Below are positions 27,871-37,482 of a stretch of 64,000 nucleotides of DNA, in pieces (the stretch's first letter is position 1; every line of letters begins with the position of its first letter). Both the position numbers and the translations under genes were made by a program. The stretch is from NCBI GenBank assembly GCA_965116115.1, contig OZ220486.1, forward strand, positions 1,488,001-1,552,000, given 5' to 3'. The notes beneath the pieces are model-generated. The model was not told the DNA's origin and searched no databases. It worked only from the letters and a program-made list of their open reading frames with translations. This DNA comes from JAPOXR01 sp965116115 (lineage in GTDB: Bacteria; Pseudomonadota; Alphaproteobacteria; Rhodobacterales; Rhodobacteraceae).

Positions 27871-28880
27871 CAGATGTGTCCCCCGGCCAGACCGCGCGCC
27901 GCCGCCAGGATGTCCGGCACCTGCGGCACGACGGCTTTCTCTAGCTCGGGATTGTACGGGACCGGGCTTTCCGCGCCGCCGAGCCGGACGATGGGGGCGT
28001 CAAGAAAGTCGAAAGCGTCCGATTCCGCCACCATGGCCGAAATCTCGGCGCCGACGCCGAGCGTTTTGACGCCCTCGTAGACGCAAACCAGCCGTCCGGT
28101 CTTGCGGACGCTGGCCAGCACCGATCCGCGGTCCATGGGCCGGACCGTGCGGAGGTCGATCACCTCGGCCCTGATTCCCTCTCCGGCAAGCGTCTGCGCG
28201 GCATCTAGCGCCTTGTGGACCATGAGCGAGGTCGCAACGATGGTCAGCGTGTCGCCCGTCCGGCGCACGGCCGCCTTGCCGATGGGCGTGGTGTAGCGTT
28301 CTTCCGGCACATGTCCCTTCATCTTATAGAGGAGTTTGTGCTCGAAGATCATCACCGGGTCGGGATCGTCCAGCGCGGCCAGCAGGAGCCCTTTCGCGTC
28401 TTCCGGCGTTGACGGCTGAACGACCTTAAGCCCCGGCACATGACCCAGCCAGGCCTCGAGCGATTGCGAGTGCTGGGCCGCCGCCCCGGTGCCGGAGCCT
28501 GAAGGAAAGCGCATGACCACGGGCACCGAAACCGCGCCGCCGAGCATGTAGCGCAGCTTCGCCGCTTGGTTGACGACCTGCTCCATCGCGAGCGCGGCGA
28601 AATCCGAGAACTGGAATTCGAAGACCGGGCGGAGTCCGGTCAGCGCCGCGCCGACCGCCGCCCCCGCGCCGCCCAGTTCGGAGATCGGTGTGTCCATGAC
28701 CCGGTCGCCGCCGTGTTTCTCGACCAGACCGCGGGTCACTTGGAAGGCGCCGCCGTAGATTCCGATATCCTCGCCCATAAGCACGACGCGCTCGTCTGAA
28801 GAGAGCGCCATATCCATCGCTTCGCGTATCGCCTCGGCATAGGACAGTTCGCGTATGCCGGTCTTCGCCTGCATGTTCAC
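27870..28880 (-). CDS. acetoin/pyruvate dehydrogenase-type E1 beta subunit (second complex)
   Basis: Beta chain of a two-chain E1 (336 residues). MALSSDERVVLMGEDIGIYGGAF near the N-terminus, then DTPISELGGAGAAVGAALTG and RFPSGSGTGAAAQHSQSLEA are family-typical. The C-terminal domain has IRAEVIDLRTVRPMDRGSV and LGGAESPVPYNPELEKAVVP. It overlaps the alpha gene by four bases and the AcoC-like gene by one base, so the trio is translationally coupled. Confidence 0.92.
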   Translation of the reverse strand: MNMQAKTGIRELSYAEAIREAMDMALSSDERVVLMGEDIGIYGGAFQVTRGLVEKHGGDRVMDTPISELGGAGAAVGAALTGLRPVFEFQFSDFAALAMEQVVNQAAKLRYMLGGAVSVPVVMRFPSGSGTGAAAQHSQSLEAWLGHVPGLKVVQPSTPEDAKGLLLAALDDPDPVMIFEHKLLYKMKGHVPEERYTTPIGKAAVRRTGDTLTIVATSLMVHKALDAAQTLAGEGIRAEVIDLRTVRPMDRGSVLASVRKTGRLVCVYEGVKTLGVGAEISAMVAESDAFDFLDAPIVRLGGAESPVPYNPELEKAVVPQVPDILAAARGLAGGHI

Positions 28881-29908
28881 GTCCCGGGCCCCTCGGTGTA
28901 GACGTCGCGCGTCGCCTCTTCGGTCTTGGGATCGGGCGAGGCGGCGGCGAAGGCGATGGCTTCATTGATGATCTGTTCCGCCTCGGCCTCGATGGCGGAA
29001 ACCTCGTCTTTCGAGATGACTTTATGCTCCACCAGCATCGACACCATCCGCGCTATGGGATCGCGCCCCATCCACTCGGATATCTCCTCCTTGGTGCGGT
29101 AGCGGTTGCGGTCCGATTTCGAATGTCCGCGCCATCGGTAGGTCAGATTCTCGACAAGGCTCGGTCCGTCGCCCGCCCGCGCCCGCGCGACCGCGGCATC
29201 CACCGCCTCGGCGACGTCCGAGAAGTCATTGCCGTCGACGGTCGCGCCCGGCATCGCGTACGCCGCGGCGCGTTCGGCGATGTTCTTCACCGCTGTCGAC
29301 CGCTCGGTCGAAGTCGACATCCCGTATTTGTTGTTCTCGCACACGAACACCACCGGCAGTTTCCAGACCGACGCCATGTTCAGCGCCTCATGAAACGCAC
29401 CCTCGTTGTTCGCGCCGTCGCCGAAAAAACACACCGTCACCGCGCCGGTGCCGAGCCGTTTGGCCGAAAGCGCCGCGCCGACCGCCAAAGGCAGGCCGCC
29501 GGCGACGATTCCGTTCGCGCCCAAGTTGCCTTTTTCCACGTCCGCGATGTGCATCGAACCGCCCCGGCCCCGGCAATAGCCGGTCTCCTTTCCGAAGAAC
29601 TCGGCGAACATCCTGCCCAGATCGGCGTTTTTCGCCACGCAGTGTCCGTGGCCCCTGTGGGTCGAGGTGATCTTGTCTGCGTCGGTCAAGGACATGCACG
29701 ATCCGACCGCGCTGGCCTCGTGGCCTATGGAAAGGTGCATCGTGCCGTGGATCAGGCCGCGCATGTAACTTTCTTCCGCGCCTTCTTCAAACTTGCGGAT
29801 CAGGTACATCTTTTTCAGCGCCTCTTTCAGCGCGTCAGGCTGGTAGAGGCGGATCGCGTAAGGAATGTCAGCGTCGGAAATATGCGCTGCCGGCGGCGTG
29901 TCAGGCAT
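28877..29908 (-). CDS. acetoin/pyruvate dehydrogenase-type E1 alpha subunit (second complex)
   Basis: Alpha chain of E1 (343 residues). The TPP site is CFFGDGANNEGAFHEALNMA followed by CENNKYGMSTS, the RGRGGSMHIADVEKG loop is intact, and the C-terminal phospho-loop region ENLTYRWRGHSKSDRNRYRT is present. The start overlaps the SAF-domain oxidoreductase stop by eight bases, so the oxidoreductase belongs to the same operon. Confidence 0.92.
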   Translation of the reverse strand: MPDTPPAAHISDADIPYAIRLYQPDALKEALKKMYLIRKFEEGAEESYMRGLIHGTMHLSIGHEASAVGSCMSLTDADKITSTHRGHGHCVAKNADLGRMFAEFFGKETGYCRGRGGSMHIADVEKGNLGANGIVAGGLPLAVGAALSAKRLGTGAVTVCFFGDGANNEGAFHEALNMASVWKLPVVFVCENNKYGMSTSTERSTAVKNIAERAAAYAMPGATVDGNDFSDVAEAVDAAVARARAGDGPSLVENLTYRWRGHSKSDRNRYRTKEEISEWMGRDPIARMVSMLVEHKVISKDEVSAIEAEAEQIINEAIAFAAASPDPKTEEATRDVYTEGPGT

Positions 29909-31235
29909 CGAACAGCGACTTCCCGTAAATCATGCGGTCCTGCCGGCGGCGCAGCGCGACGATTTCCGAATCGCGCGGCAGAGCGGTGTTTTCAGTGGTG
30001 ATGAGTCCGCCTTTGGTGACAGGCTTGGTCACGGTCGCGCCGTGGAGCAGACCCGCCGGCACGGCCTTGGCGTCAAGTGCCCGAGAGACCTCCATCGCCC
30101 AGGCGCGGTAGGTGTATTCGCCGATCTGGTCGAGCATCTCGCCGGGGGACAGGTTTTTCTTGGCCACGGCGCAAACTTCCGCCGCCGGCGAATCCAGCGG
30201 GACCATGTCGGCCTTGCCGTAAAGCGCCGCGCGGGCGCAGGTCAGCGGCACTTCCAGCGAAGTGAGGTGATACGGACGGATGAACTCGTAATAGGGGCCA
30301 TCGCCCATCTTGAGATCTTTCATCCGCTCGTGCACGCGGGGATGCTCCGCCTCGGCGACAACGAAGACGCCGGGCGAGACGCCCTCGCCGATGGAGTAAT
30401 CCACCCTTCCTATGTCCGACAGGATCCCGCCGTCTTTCTCCGGGATCAGCGTTTCAGCGAGCTCTTTCGGCCCGGCCGCAGGCCCGTGCATTCCATCGCA
30501 GTCGGGGATCAGGCCGGTGGCATTGGCGATCGCCGACATTTCGACCATCGTCTTCGAACCATCGATGAATTCGACCAGAAGCCGCGGGTTCATGTTCCGC
30601 GCCTTCGCCTCGGCTTGGCAGGCATCGGGCGTCGCATCAATGGACAGCGGGTTGTTCTTGCCTTTGCCCGCGCAGACGATCTTATGTCCCATCGCCGACA
30701 CGAACCCGATCAGTTCCATGCAGGACGACGGCTCGTCACCCGCGCCGAGGCTGTATACCACACCCAACCGGTCGGCCTCGCGCTTGAGATAGGCGCCGAT
30801 GGTCACATCCGCCTCGACGTTCATCATGACGAGGTGTTTGCCGTGTTCCATGGCCCGCAGCCCCAACCCGGCCCCGACGGCGGGCACGCCGGTCGCGTCG
30901 ATCACCACGTCAATGAGGCCCGAATTGAAGATGGCGCCGGCGGTTTCGGTCACTGCGGTCTTGCCGTTTTCAATCGCCGCGTTCAGCGCGTCCGCCGTTT
31001 CCGCATCCGCGCTGTGCCCGGCCTCGCGGCGGGCGATCTCGACCGCCTTGTGCGCGGCGGGAACATTGATCTCCGAGATCGCCGCGACATCGACGCCGTC
31101 CATCATGCCTGCCCGGGTGACGATGTCCGTCCCCATTTCACCCGAACCGATCAAGCCGATACGCACAGGGCGTCCGGCGGCGGCCCGTTCGGAAAGGTCC
31201 CTGGCCAGACCGGTCAGCGCGATATTCGATGCCAT
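29901..31235 (-). CDS. NAD(P)-dependent oxidoreductase with C-terminal SAF domain
   Basis: A protein of 444 residues. The N-terminal Rossmann domain has RIGLIGSGEMGTDIVTRAG (about 24-42), followed by a homoserine-dehydrogenase-like fold (VVIDATGVPAVGAGLGL, HLVMMNVEADVTIG, YSLGAGDEPSS). The C-terminal half contains a SAF-like segment around AVAKKNLSPGEMLDQIGEYTYR. Enzymes of this architecture are often annotated only by domain, and the substrate is unknown to me. The frame opens at 31286, but the ATG at 31235 has AAAGGA ahead of it. As first gene of the operon with E1-alpha, E1-beta and AcoC-like E2, it may produce or remove the carbonyl compound cleaved by the complex (inference). Confidence 0.8.
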   Translation of the reverse strand: MASNIALTGLARDLSERAAAGRPVRIGLIGSGEMGTDIVTRAGMMDGVDVAAISEINVPAAHKAVEIARREAGHSADAETADALNAAIENGKTAVTETAGAIFNSGLIDVVIDATGVPAVGAGLGLRAMEHGKHLVMMNVEADVTIGAYLKREADRLGVVYSLGAGDEPSSCMELIGFVSAMGHKIVCAGKGKNNPLSIDATPDACQAEAKARNMNPRLLVEFIDGSKTMVEMSAIANATGLIPDCDGMHGPAAGPKELAETLIPEKDGGILSDIGRVDYSIGEGVSPGVFVVAEAEHPRVHERMKDLKMGDGPYYEFIRPYHLTSLEVPLTCARAALYGKADMVPLDSPAAEVCAVAKKNLSPGEMLDQIGEYTYRAWAMEVSRALDAKAVPAGLLHGATVTKPVTKGGLITTENTALPRDSEIVALRRRQDRMIYGKSLFDA

Positions 31236-31500
31236 TATGATCCTTTCGCAAGACACGGACATCAAGAAGCGCACCGTCAACTTCAATTATCCGGGAAAGT
31301 CAAATGCACAGGCGGAACCCGGCGCCGACACGTGGTGCGGCGGGCGTCCCGGCGGGGGATTACGGTCCGCACCGAAATTGAAGCGGATTGACAGGCAATC
31401 GATAGAAGACGATATTCGGAATTTGCCGCGAAGCGCACCCTCGGGTTCTTGCCCGGTCCGCGCCGCGGCGCTTCAGGTCCGCTCCGGGCGGAGAGGGAAG

Positions 31501-32445
31501 ATGCCATTCGACTACACCGCGCTGGGTTTTCACACCTTCGACGCGCTCTGCCGCCCGGTAAGCGAACTGCCAGAAGGCGGGAGCACGTTATTCGTGGACG
31601 ACTTCGCGCTCGCAGTCTCAGGCGCGGCCGGGGCGGCGGCGGTGGCGGCGGCGAAACACGGGCTGAAAGTCCAGGCCGTCGGCGGGGTGGGGGCCGACCT
31701 GATGGGCGAGTGGGTTGTGCGCCGGATGGCCGATTTCGGCATTGACACCGAGATGATGCAGCTCTGCCCTGATCACTGCACGTCGTCCAGCATTGTCACC
31801 ACGCGCGCGAACGGCCAGCGTCCGGCGTTGCACAAGAAGGGCGCGACAGGCGGGTTCTTCATTGAGGATGCCCAAATCGGCCAGGTGCTCGAAACCAGGA
31901 TTCTGCACATCGGCGGCGTCGGGCTGATGGATCTGATGGACGCCGGCCGGAACGCGGAAATCCTCGCCGAGGCCAAACGGCGCGGATGCGTCACGACGCT
32001 CGACGTCTTCGCCTCGTCGCCGGACGATCTGAAGCTGGTGGAGCCGCTTCTGCGGAACACCGACTATTTCATGCCTTCCGAGGAAGAGGCGACGGCGCTC
32101 TCCGGCCTCGCTGATTTCGAGGACATCGCGCAGTTCCTGCTGGATCTGGGAACCGGCGCCGTGGTGTTGACGCTCGGCAGGGACGGTGTCATGTACCGCG
32201 ATCATGCGGGCACGAAGATCGACCTGCCGTCATTCCGGATTGAAGCGGTCTGCACCTGCGGCTGCGGCGACTGCTTCAACGCGGGCTTCGCCACGGGGCT
32301 TCATCTCGGCCGCTCCGTTGAGGACTGCCTTCTTCTGGGGCAGGCGACTTCGGCGCAGAATGCTATGGGTCTCGGCTCGCAAGCTGTCGTTTCCTCGCTC
32401 GCAAGCACGTTGAAATTCATGGAAAACACGCCTTTGCGGGGATAA
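31501..32445 (+). CDS. PfkB-family sugar kinase with Cys-rich anion-hole motif
   Basis: A ribokinase/PfkB-type kinase (314 residues). It has the sugar-binding part FVDDFALAVSGAAGAAAVAAAK followed by VGGVGADLMGEWVVRRM, an ATP-site segment VVLTLGRDGVMYRD, and the anion-hole motif. The last reads CTCGCGDCFNAGFATGL, where most relatives have DTTGAGD; the catalytic Asp is kept. The frame is open far upstream, but the ATG at 31501 is preceded by GGAGAGGGAAG. It is divergent from the SAF oxidoreductase operon with about 265 bases between the two starts, so a shared control region is plausible. Two unrecognised genes follow within 17 bases. Confidence 0.88.
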   Translation: MPFDYTALGFHTFDALCRPVSELPEGGSTLFVDDFALAVSGAAGAAAVAAAKHGLKVQAVGGVGADLMGEWVVRRMADFGIDTEMMQLCPDHCTSSSIVTTRANGQRPALHKKGATGGFFIEDAQIGQVLETRILHIGGVGLMDLMDAGRNAEILAEAKRRGCVTTLDVFASSPDDLKLVEPLLRNTDYFMPSEEEATALSGLADFEDIAQFLLDLGTGAVVLTLGRDGVMYRDHAGTKIDLPSFRIEAVCTCGCGDCFNAGFATGLHLGRSVEDCLLLGQATSAQNAMGLGSQAVVSSLASTLKFMENTPLRG

Positions 32446-32461
32446 GCCCGCCTCAGACCTG

Positions 32462-33172
32462 ATGGAACATTCCATGCGTCAGCCGATTCTGACCGGCCTG
32501 CTGCCCGATCTCCAGAAACCGCTCCGCGACGCGTTCCGCGGCATGTCGGCCATTGCCGGGGCGACTGAAGAGATGCTCGATCCCGCGGCGAAGCTTCTGC
32601 CGAGGCCGGTTCGAGACCGGTTCCGTGACGCCCTTTCCGCAGTCGGAAACGCAGGCAAAGGCTTGACCGCGGCACCTGTCGGCCCCGGCCAGATCCGGAT
32701 GGCCGCTGACTTCGTCCGGGGCAGAACCGGCGGCCGGGAGGGGGCGGAAAACTGCGCGGCGGTTTTCTGCTGCGCTTGGGAGCGCCTTCAGGAAGCCGCT
32801 CCCGATCCCCGCCTTCTCATCAGCGAGACGTTTCTTGCCGGGCAGCTCGCCCGATTGCCGGCGAGTGATCCGTCTTCGCCCGGCGCGGCAGCCGCTGCGC
32901 TTGTGAGTCTGGTGCGATCCTCAAATGTGATCGGGCGCTTGCCGGGAGTCGCAGCCGGGGTTTCGGACAGAGGCAGGGATACAATTGACTTGGGAGTGAC
33001 TGCCATAGTCGTGTGGCTGCTCGCGGCGCGCGATGGCCGGATCGCCGAAGAGGAGAAGTTGCTCAGCCTGTCAGCAGCCCTGGTCGCCGCGGTCAGGGAT
33101 GATGTCCTCGGCGTCATCGATCAGCCTGATAAACTCGCGGAGCTGCTTCTCAACGCATCGGCGCATCTCTGA
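32462..33172 (+). CDS. unrecognised protein, kinase-linked
   Basis: A 236-residue protein I do not recognise. It is Ala/Leu/Arg-rich and mostly helical in appearance, with a hydrophobic stretch DLGVTAIVVWLLAARDGRIA at about 180-200 and no signal peptide. The segment WLLAARDGRIAEEEKLLSLSAALVAAV has the look of a TerB/DnaJ-like helical module, but that is only an impression. It lies 16 bases after the PfkB kinase stop and nine bases before the next gene, so the three are probably cotranscribed. An alternative start at 32474 (MRQPILTG) is possible. Confidence 0.55.
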   Translation: MEHSMRQPILTGLLPDLQKPLRDAFRGMSAIAGATEEMLDPAAKLLPRPVRDRFRDALSAVGNAGKGLTAAPVGPGQIRMAADFVRGRTGGREGAENCAAVFCCAWERLQEAAPDPRLLISETFLAGQLARLPASDPSSPGAAAAALVSLVRSSNVIGRLPGVAAGVSDRGRDTIDLGVTAIVVWLLAARDGRIAEEEKLLSLSAALVAAVRDDVLGVIDQPDKLAELLLNASAHL

Positions 33173-33181
33173 GATTCCGTC

Positions 33182-33814
33182 ATGACGCTCCCCGATATTA
33201 AACCCGATACGCGGCAGATCCGGAAATCGGCTCAACGTCTGCGCTGGTTCGTCGACGTGTTTGAAGAACAGGTCAGCCGCATGTCGATGGAGACCGGAAA
33301 TCGGTTTTCGGTCGACCGCGGCATTCTGGTGCAAGTCTTCGCTGAATGGATAAAGGCGTTTGACGCGCAAAAGCCTTCTCGCGAAGATGACAAGCTGGCC
33401 TATGTCGGCTTCGCGGCCGGTCTCATGCTGCGCGCTTTGATTAAACGGGAGCCGGTCACGCTTCTTGAAAAACCGGTCGCGGCGGACGAGACCGATCCGG
33501 CCTATTTCTGGCCTGAGGGGTATCTCTATGTCGCTTTTTGCCTTAATGTGCGCGGCCTTGTCCTTGAGCACGACTTCCATGCCGAACAAAAGCCCGGCGT
33601 GTCTCTTCAGGAATTGCGCACGTGGTGGAGTTTCCGCGAAAACGTGGCCGAAGTCCCGTCGCTTGCCATCGCTTTTTTGGACCTCTTTGCCGGCGACGAT
33701 CCCGAGTGGTCAATGCCGGAGCTGTTCCGGAGCGGAAAGGCGCATGAAATCGCGGAGCGGTTCTATTCTGAGGAGGTCACCGGTCAGGACGGTCAAGGGC
33801 CGGATGACGGCTGA
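33182..33814 (+). CDS. unrecognised protein, third gene of the kinase cluster
   Basis: A 210-residue protein without a family I can name. It is acidic at the C-terminus (SEEVTGQDGQGPDDG) and aromatic-rich in the middle (PAYFWPEGYLYVAFCLNVRG), with TWWSFRENVAEVPSLAIAFL further on. There is no signal sequence. It starts nine bases after the previous gene. Codon use and GC match the surroundings, so it is probably a real gene. Confidence 0.55.
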   Translation: MTLPDIKPDTRQIRKSAQRLRWFVDVFEEQVSRMSMETGNRFSVDRGILVQVFAEWIKAFDAQKPSREDDKLAYVGFAAGLMLRALIKREPVTLLEKPVAADETDPAYFWPEGYLYVAFCLNVRGLVLEHDFHAEQKPGVSLQELRTWWSFRENVAEVPSLAIAFLDLFAGDDPEWSMPELFRSGKAHEIAERFYSEEVTGQDGQGPDDG

Positions 33815-33886
33815 GCCGCGGGGCGTTTCCCCGCAGCCGCATCGCGTTCATTCGCACAGCATAAAGGGAGCGGCCTGCTCCGCTGA

Positions 33887-33950
33887 TAAAAATGCAACAC
33901 GTTTGAAAAATTGTTTCCGTCCCTTGTGCCAGATGCTCTGGAAATGTAAA
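33887..33950 (+). promoter_or_regulatory. conserved upstream module of autotransporter locus 1
   Basis: The block TAAAAATGCAACAC, then GAAA, TGTTTCCG, CCCTTG and GATGC recurs in the same order and spacing upstream of the second autotransporter (51941-52005). Conservation in non-coding DNA upstream of two paralogues suggests shared promoter or regulator sites, although simple recent duplication would also explain it. Confidence 0.45.
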
Positions 33951-33989
33951 GAAACAATCTCTGTTTTGAACGGGCATCAGTGAAAGTCC

Positions 33990-36695
33990 ATGCCGCCGGC
34001 CGCCGCGGGGCGGGGGTATCGTCACACTCTTCCGGCTTTCCGTCGCCGGCCCGGTTCTCGCATGGCTGACGGCGCTGCTGGCAGCCCTGTCGGCCGCCTT
34101 GGCCGCCTGTGATCCGGCCGGCACGGGCACCCTGCCCGCGCAGACATACAGCAGCGCCGGCACGGTCAAGATCGCCTGCGACGGCGTGACGGACGGCCTG
34201 ACGCTGACCGTCGGGCCGAGTGCGACGATCGGCACGGAAGCCGGCCCCGTCAGCGGCAATGGGATTGATATCGACGGCACTGACACCGCGGTGTCGGGGG
34301 CCGGCTCCAGATCGGCGTCCGGCAGCGTCGACAGTCCTGGAGATAAGGACATCACGGTCGTCAACAGCGGCAAAATCTACACGACCGGCGGAGGAACCGG
34401 CATTAATATCTCCCGCGACGGCGCAGGTCTGTTGAAGGTGGAGCACAAGGCCGGCGCCGGGATCACCGCCAAGGGATTGGGTGCCGACGGCATCAATGCC
34501 GATTACTATGGCAAGGAGGGGGCGAAGAACGAAGGCATCCATATCGTCTCGGCGGGCGACATCGACGTCTCGGGCAACGACTGTAACGGCGAAACCCCGG
34601 AAAATCGATGCTACGGCATCCTCGCCAGCTCCGGCTTCTCTGATGAACCCCTCACGACAAACCCGATCACGGTCGAGGTGACGGGCACCGTAAACGCCGA
34701 AAACGCCAATAATAAACAAAGTACCGGCGTTTTAATGAACCAATTCGGTTCGGGCACGCTCACTTTCACAAACAGCGGCACGATCAAGGCATCACAGTCA
34801 GGCTTGGTCGTGTATGCCCGTCTTACGACCCCTGTCAAGATAACGAACAGCGGCACCATTGAGGCGGGTGTCAGCGGCATCTGGGTGCAAACCGAAATAA
34901 TAGCAGGGAATAAGCATAAGGGCGACACGACGGTCACGGCGACGGAAGGCAGCATGATCAGCGCCGACTACGGGGGCATCAGCGTGAATCACCAAGATGG
35001 GGCAGGCAACATCGCGGTCACCCACGGCGGCACCATCGAGGCCGGAAACCGCGGTGAAGGGGAAGGAGGTTTCGACAATTTTTCTCTTTCAGGGATCTAC
35101 GTCCGGCACGCGGGAACGGGCAATATCACAGTCACGGCGACGAAAGACAGCGTGATCACGACGGATCTTGAGGACGGGATATGGGCCAGGATCACTGATT
35201 CCGACAGCAAAGGCACGGTCACGGTCGTCAACAGCGGCAGCATCGACTCGGTCAGGCACGGGATCGACGCCCGGAACTTGGGAACGGGGCCCTCACTGTC
35301 ACGGTTTCCGAGGGCGCGACGGTCAAGGCAAGGAAAGACGGCGTTCATGCCGCCGGCGCCAAGGCCGACGCCGCCGGGATGCGGGCGCAGACGGTGTTCG
35401 TCCGCGGCAAGGTCACGGGCGGCCGCGGGAGTTCCGCCGGCGTGCACATGGTCAAGGGCGGCACGGTCGTCATCGGGCCGAAGGCCCATGTGGGCGCGGA
35501 ATCCGGCACGGCGATCAAGGCGAATGACGAGGGTGACATGGTGATCATCCTGGAGAAGGACGGGAACGGTTTGGTCGGCCATATCGACGGCAAGATTGTC
35601 AACGCCGCGGCGACGGTTTTCAAGACCCGCGTTCTCCAGGACTCCGGCACGGAGACGGCCTTGTCCGAGGGCGGAACGGTGGAAAGGCGCGGGGAGACGA
35701 AAGGCGTCTACGATGCCGTGCACCGGCTGAAGCTCAAAAAGTCCGGGAACGTATACGAGTTCGAAAGTGACGGGGATTTCCGGACGTACCATCCCCGCGC
35801 GCGGCTGTACGAGGCGCTGCCTTCCGTGCTGCTTGATCTGAACGCCCGTTCCGGGAGCGGGGGCGAAGCGCGTGACGGCAACGGCGGCTGGGCGAGGGTT
35901 TTCATGAGCGACGGTGAGTGCGCGGCTGAGAGTTCGACGACCGCCGCGATGGGCCGGAACGGACACGGCCTCGTCTGGGACATGAAGCGGCGGGGCGTGG
36001 AGATCGGCTATGATTTCCCGGCAGATGAAACGCTGCGTCTGGGCTTCAGCGCCGGGCAGCGCACGGCTGAGGCCGCGGTCACGCACGGCGGCGGCATCAA
36101 GGCGAAGGCGGTCGGCGGGGCGGTGACGCTGGGCTGGCGTCCGGACAGCGGCATCCGTGTCGACGGGCATCTGTCTTATTCGGTTGTGAACGACATTGAA
36201 CTCAGTCCCGAGGGCGGTTCGGCGGTGATCAAGACGGACGGCAGCGGCATGTCGATCGGCGTCGCTGCGGGCAAGCGGATGGAACTCCAGGGGATGATGA
36301 TAACGCCGCGCGCCGGTTTTGAGTGGTTGACGGTGAAAACCGACGGTTTCACGGAGCCGGAGGCGGTGAATGACGCCGATGACGACAAGGTCGCGGATGC
36401 CGTCGCTGAGCGTCTGAAAGGGACGCTGGGGGCGAGGATTGACATGGCGGCCGGAGAGAGCGGGATGTTCTGGGCCGCGGCGGATCTGGAGCATGACTTC
36501 AAGGGCAAAACCGGCATCACAGTTCCCGGCGATGTTCTCAAGGTCGGGACGAAGTCGACCTGGGGCCAGTTCGGTCTCGGCGGCGAGTTCATGCTGAGCG
36601 ACATGATAACCGTGTCGGGCAGCGCATACTACGCCGCGGCCGGCAGCGGCAACAAGGATGTCGGCGGTTCTCTGGCGCTGAATGTGAGTTTCTGA
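33990..36695 (+). pseudogene. autotransporter (type V secreted), decayed copy
   Basis: A surface autotransporter with a signal-peptide-like segment (LSVAGPVLAWLTALLAALSA, coded from 34036), a beta-helical passenger built of repeated VNSGKI/GTI-type strands, and a C-terminal beta-barrel ending ALNVSF with terminal Phe. It is broken twice. The ATG at 33990 is out of frame with the signal peptide, separated by an interrupted GGGGCGGGGG tract. Near 35285-35290 the passenger shifts frame: the reading GTGPSLSRF should continue as ALTVTVSEGATV. The barrel half (to 36695) is closely related to the second autotransporter at 52047-55080. Only 34099-35290 is open from a TTG without a signal peptide, so it is probably inactive. 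Confidence 0.85.
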
Positions 36696-36710
36696 ACGCG
36701 GAAGAAGACA

Positions 36711-36741
36711 GTTCCGGGGCGGTTCTCCGCCGCTCCGGAAC
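36711..36741 (+). terminator. strong hairpin after autotransporter locus 1
   Basis: GTTCCGG and CCGGAAC arms enclose an inner GCGG/CCGC stem with a TTCT loop, 16 bases after the stop codon. No T-run follows, so termination may be factor-assisted. The equivalent position after the second autotransporter also carries a hairpin. Confidence 0.45.
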
Positions 36742-37482
36742 CGCCGGCCTGTCATTCTGATGCATCTCGAAGACGGTTCGGCGGAAAGCCGGGTTCAGTC
36801 CGCGAACCGCATGCATGCGCCCGCCTTGACCGCGGGCCGGCGAGGCCGCCGCCTGCGTCCGCGGCATCTCAGTGATACAGCCTGTTCCCGACAGTCGTTC
36901 CTGAAATCTTTTTGTGACCCATCGCCGTCAATACGCCTGTATTCAAGGACAGCGCGGCATAAACGCGTACGATTCGTCAACCGAGACGGGAATCGGTCAC
37001 GAGAGGTATGCTGCGCAAGGCTGTGGAGAGGGCATTCCGGAACACGAATCCGGTCTCCGGGTGCGTTGTCCGCTCCTGTGCGGAGGATCATGTGCGCGGC
37101 TGTATGTTCTTCTTCGTGCCGGCTGCTGCTTGGAACAGCGGACGCGCCGGCGGATTGTGCCTTCAGCTGTTTGAAGACGACGGCCGCTGAGATGATCGCG
37201 GGCGCCATGAAACGCCGGCTGACCAGGCTCCGAAGCAGGTCATTCGAAATCATGGAGGTCAGTTCAGAGCAAACTGATCCTGTGAGCGTGACAGGGACAG
37301 GCTGACTTCACGCGCATCGGCGTGAAAATTCGGAAAACCAGCGCTTGGAGAGAAAGCCGGGGCCGGATTCACCGTGAAGTTCCGGTTGGCTGTCCGGTAT
37401 TCGTCCGCCGCCGGTCTGCGTGAGATCCAGCGCCTGACCGCCTCGGGGCCGGCGTGAAACGCCGATGCGCGGCGGTTCCGGT
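36742..37482 (+). other. intergenic stretch without a supportable gene
   Basis: About 740 bases between the decayed autotransporter and rhaI. Frames exist on both strands (longest about 180 codons), but their products are Arg/Cys-rich, match nothing I know and lack ribosome sites. I see no repeats, and it may be decayed coding sequence. Confidence 0.4.

Noticed and set aside
36760..37305. A 181-codon frame after the decayed autotransporter
   Set aside because: No ribosome site, odd Cys/Arg composition, a competing antisense frame of similar length, and no recognisable family.
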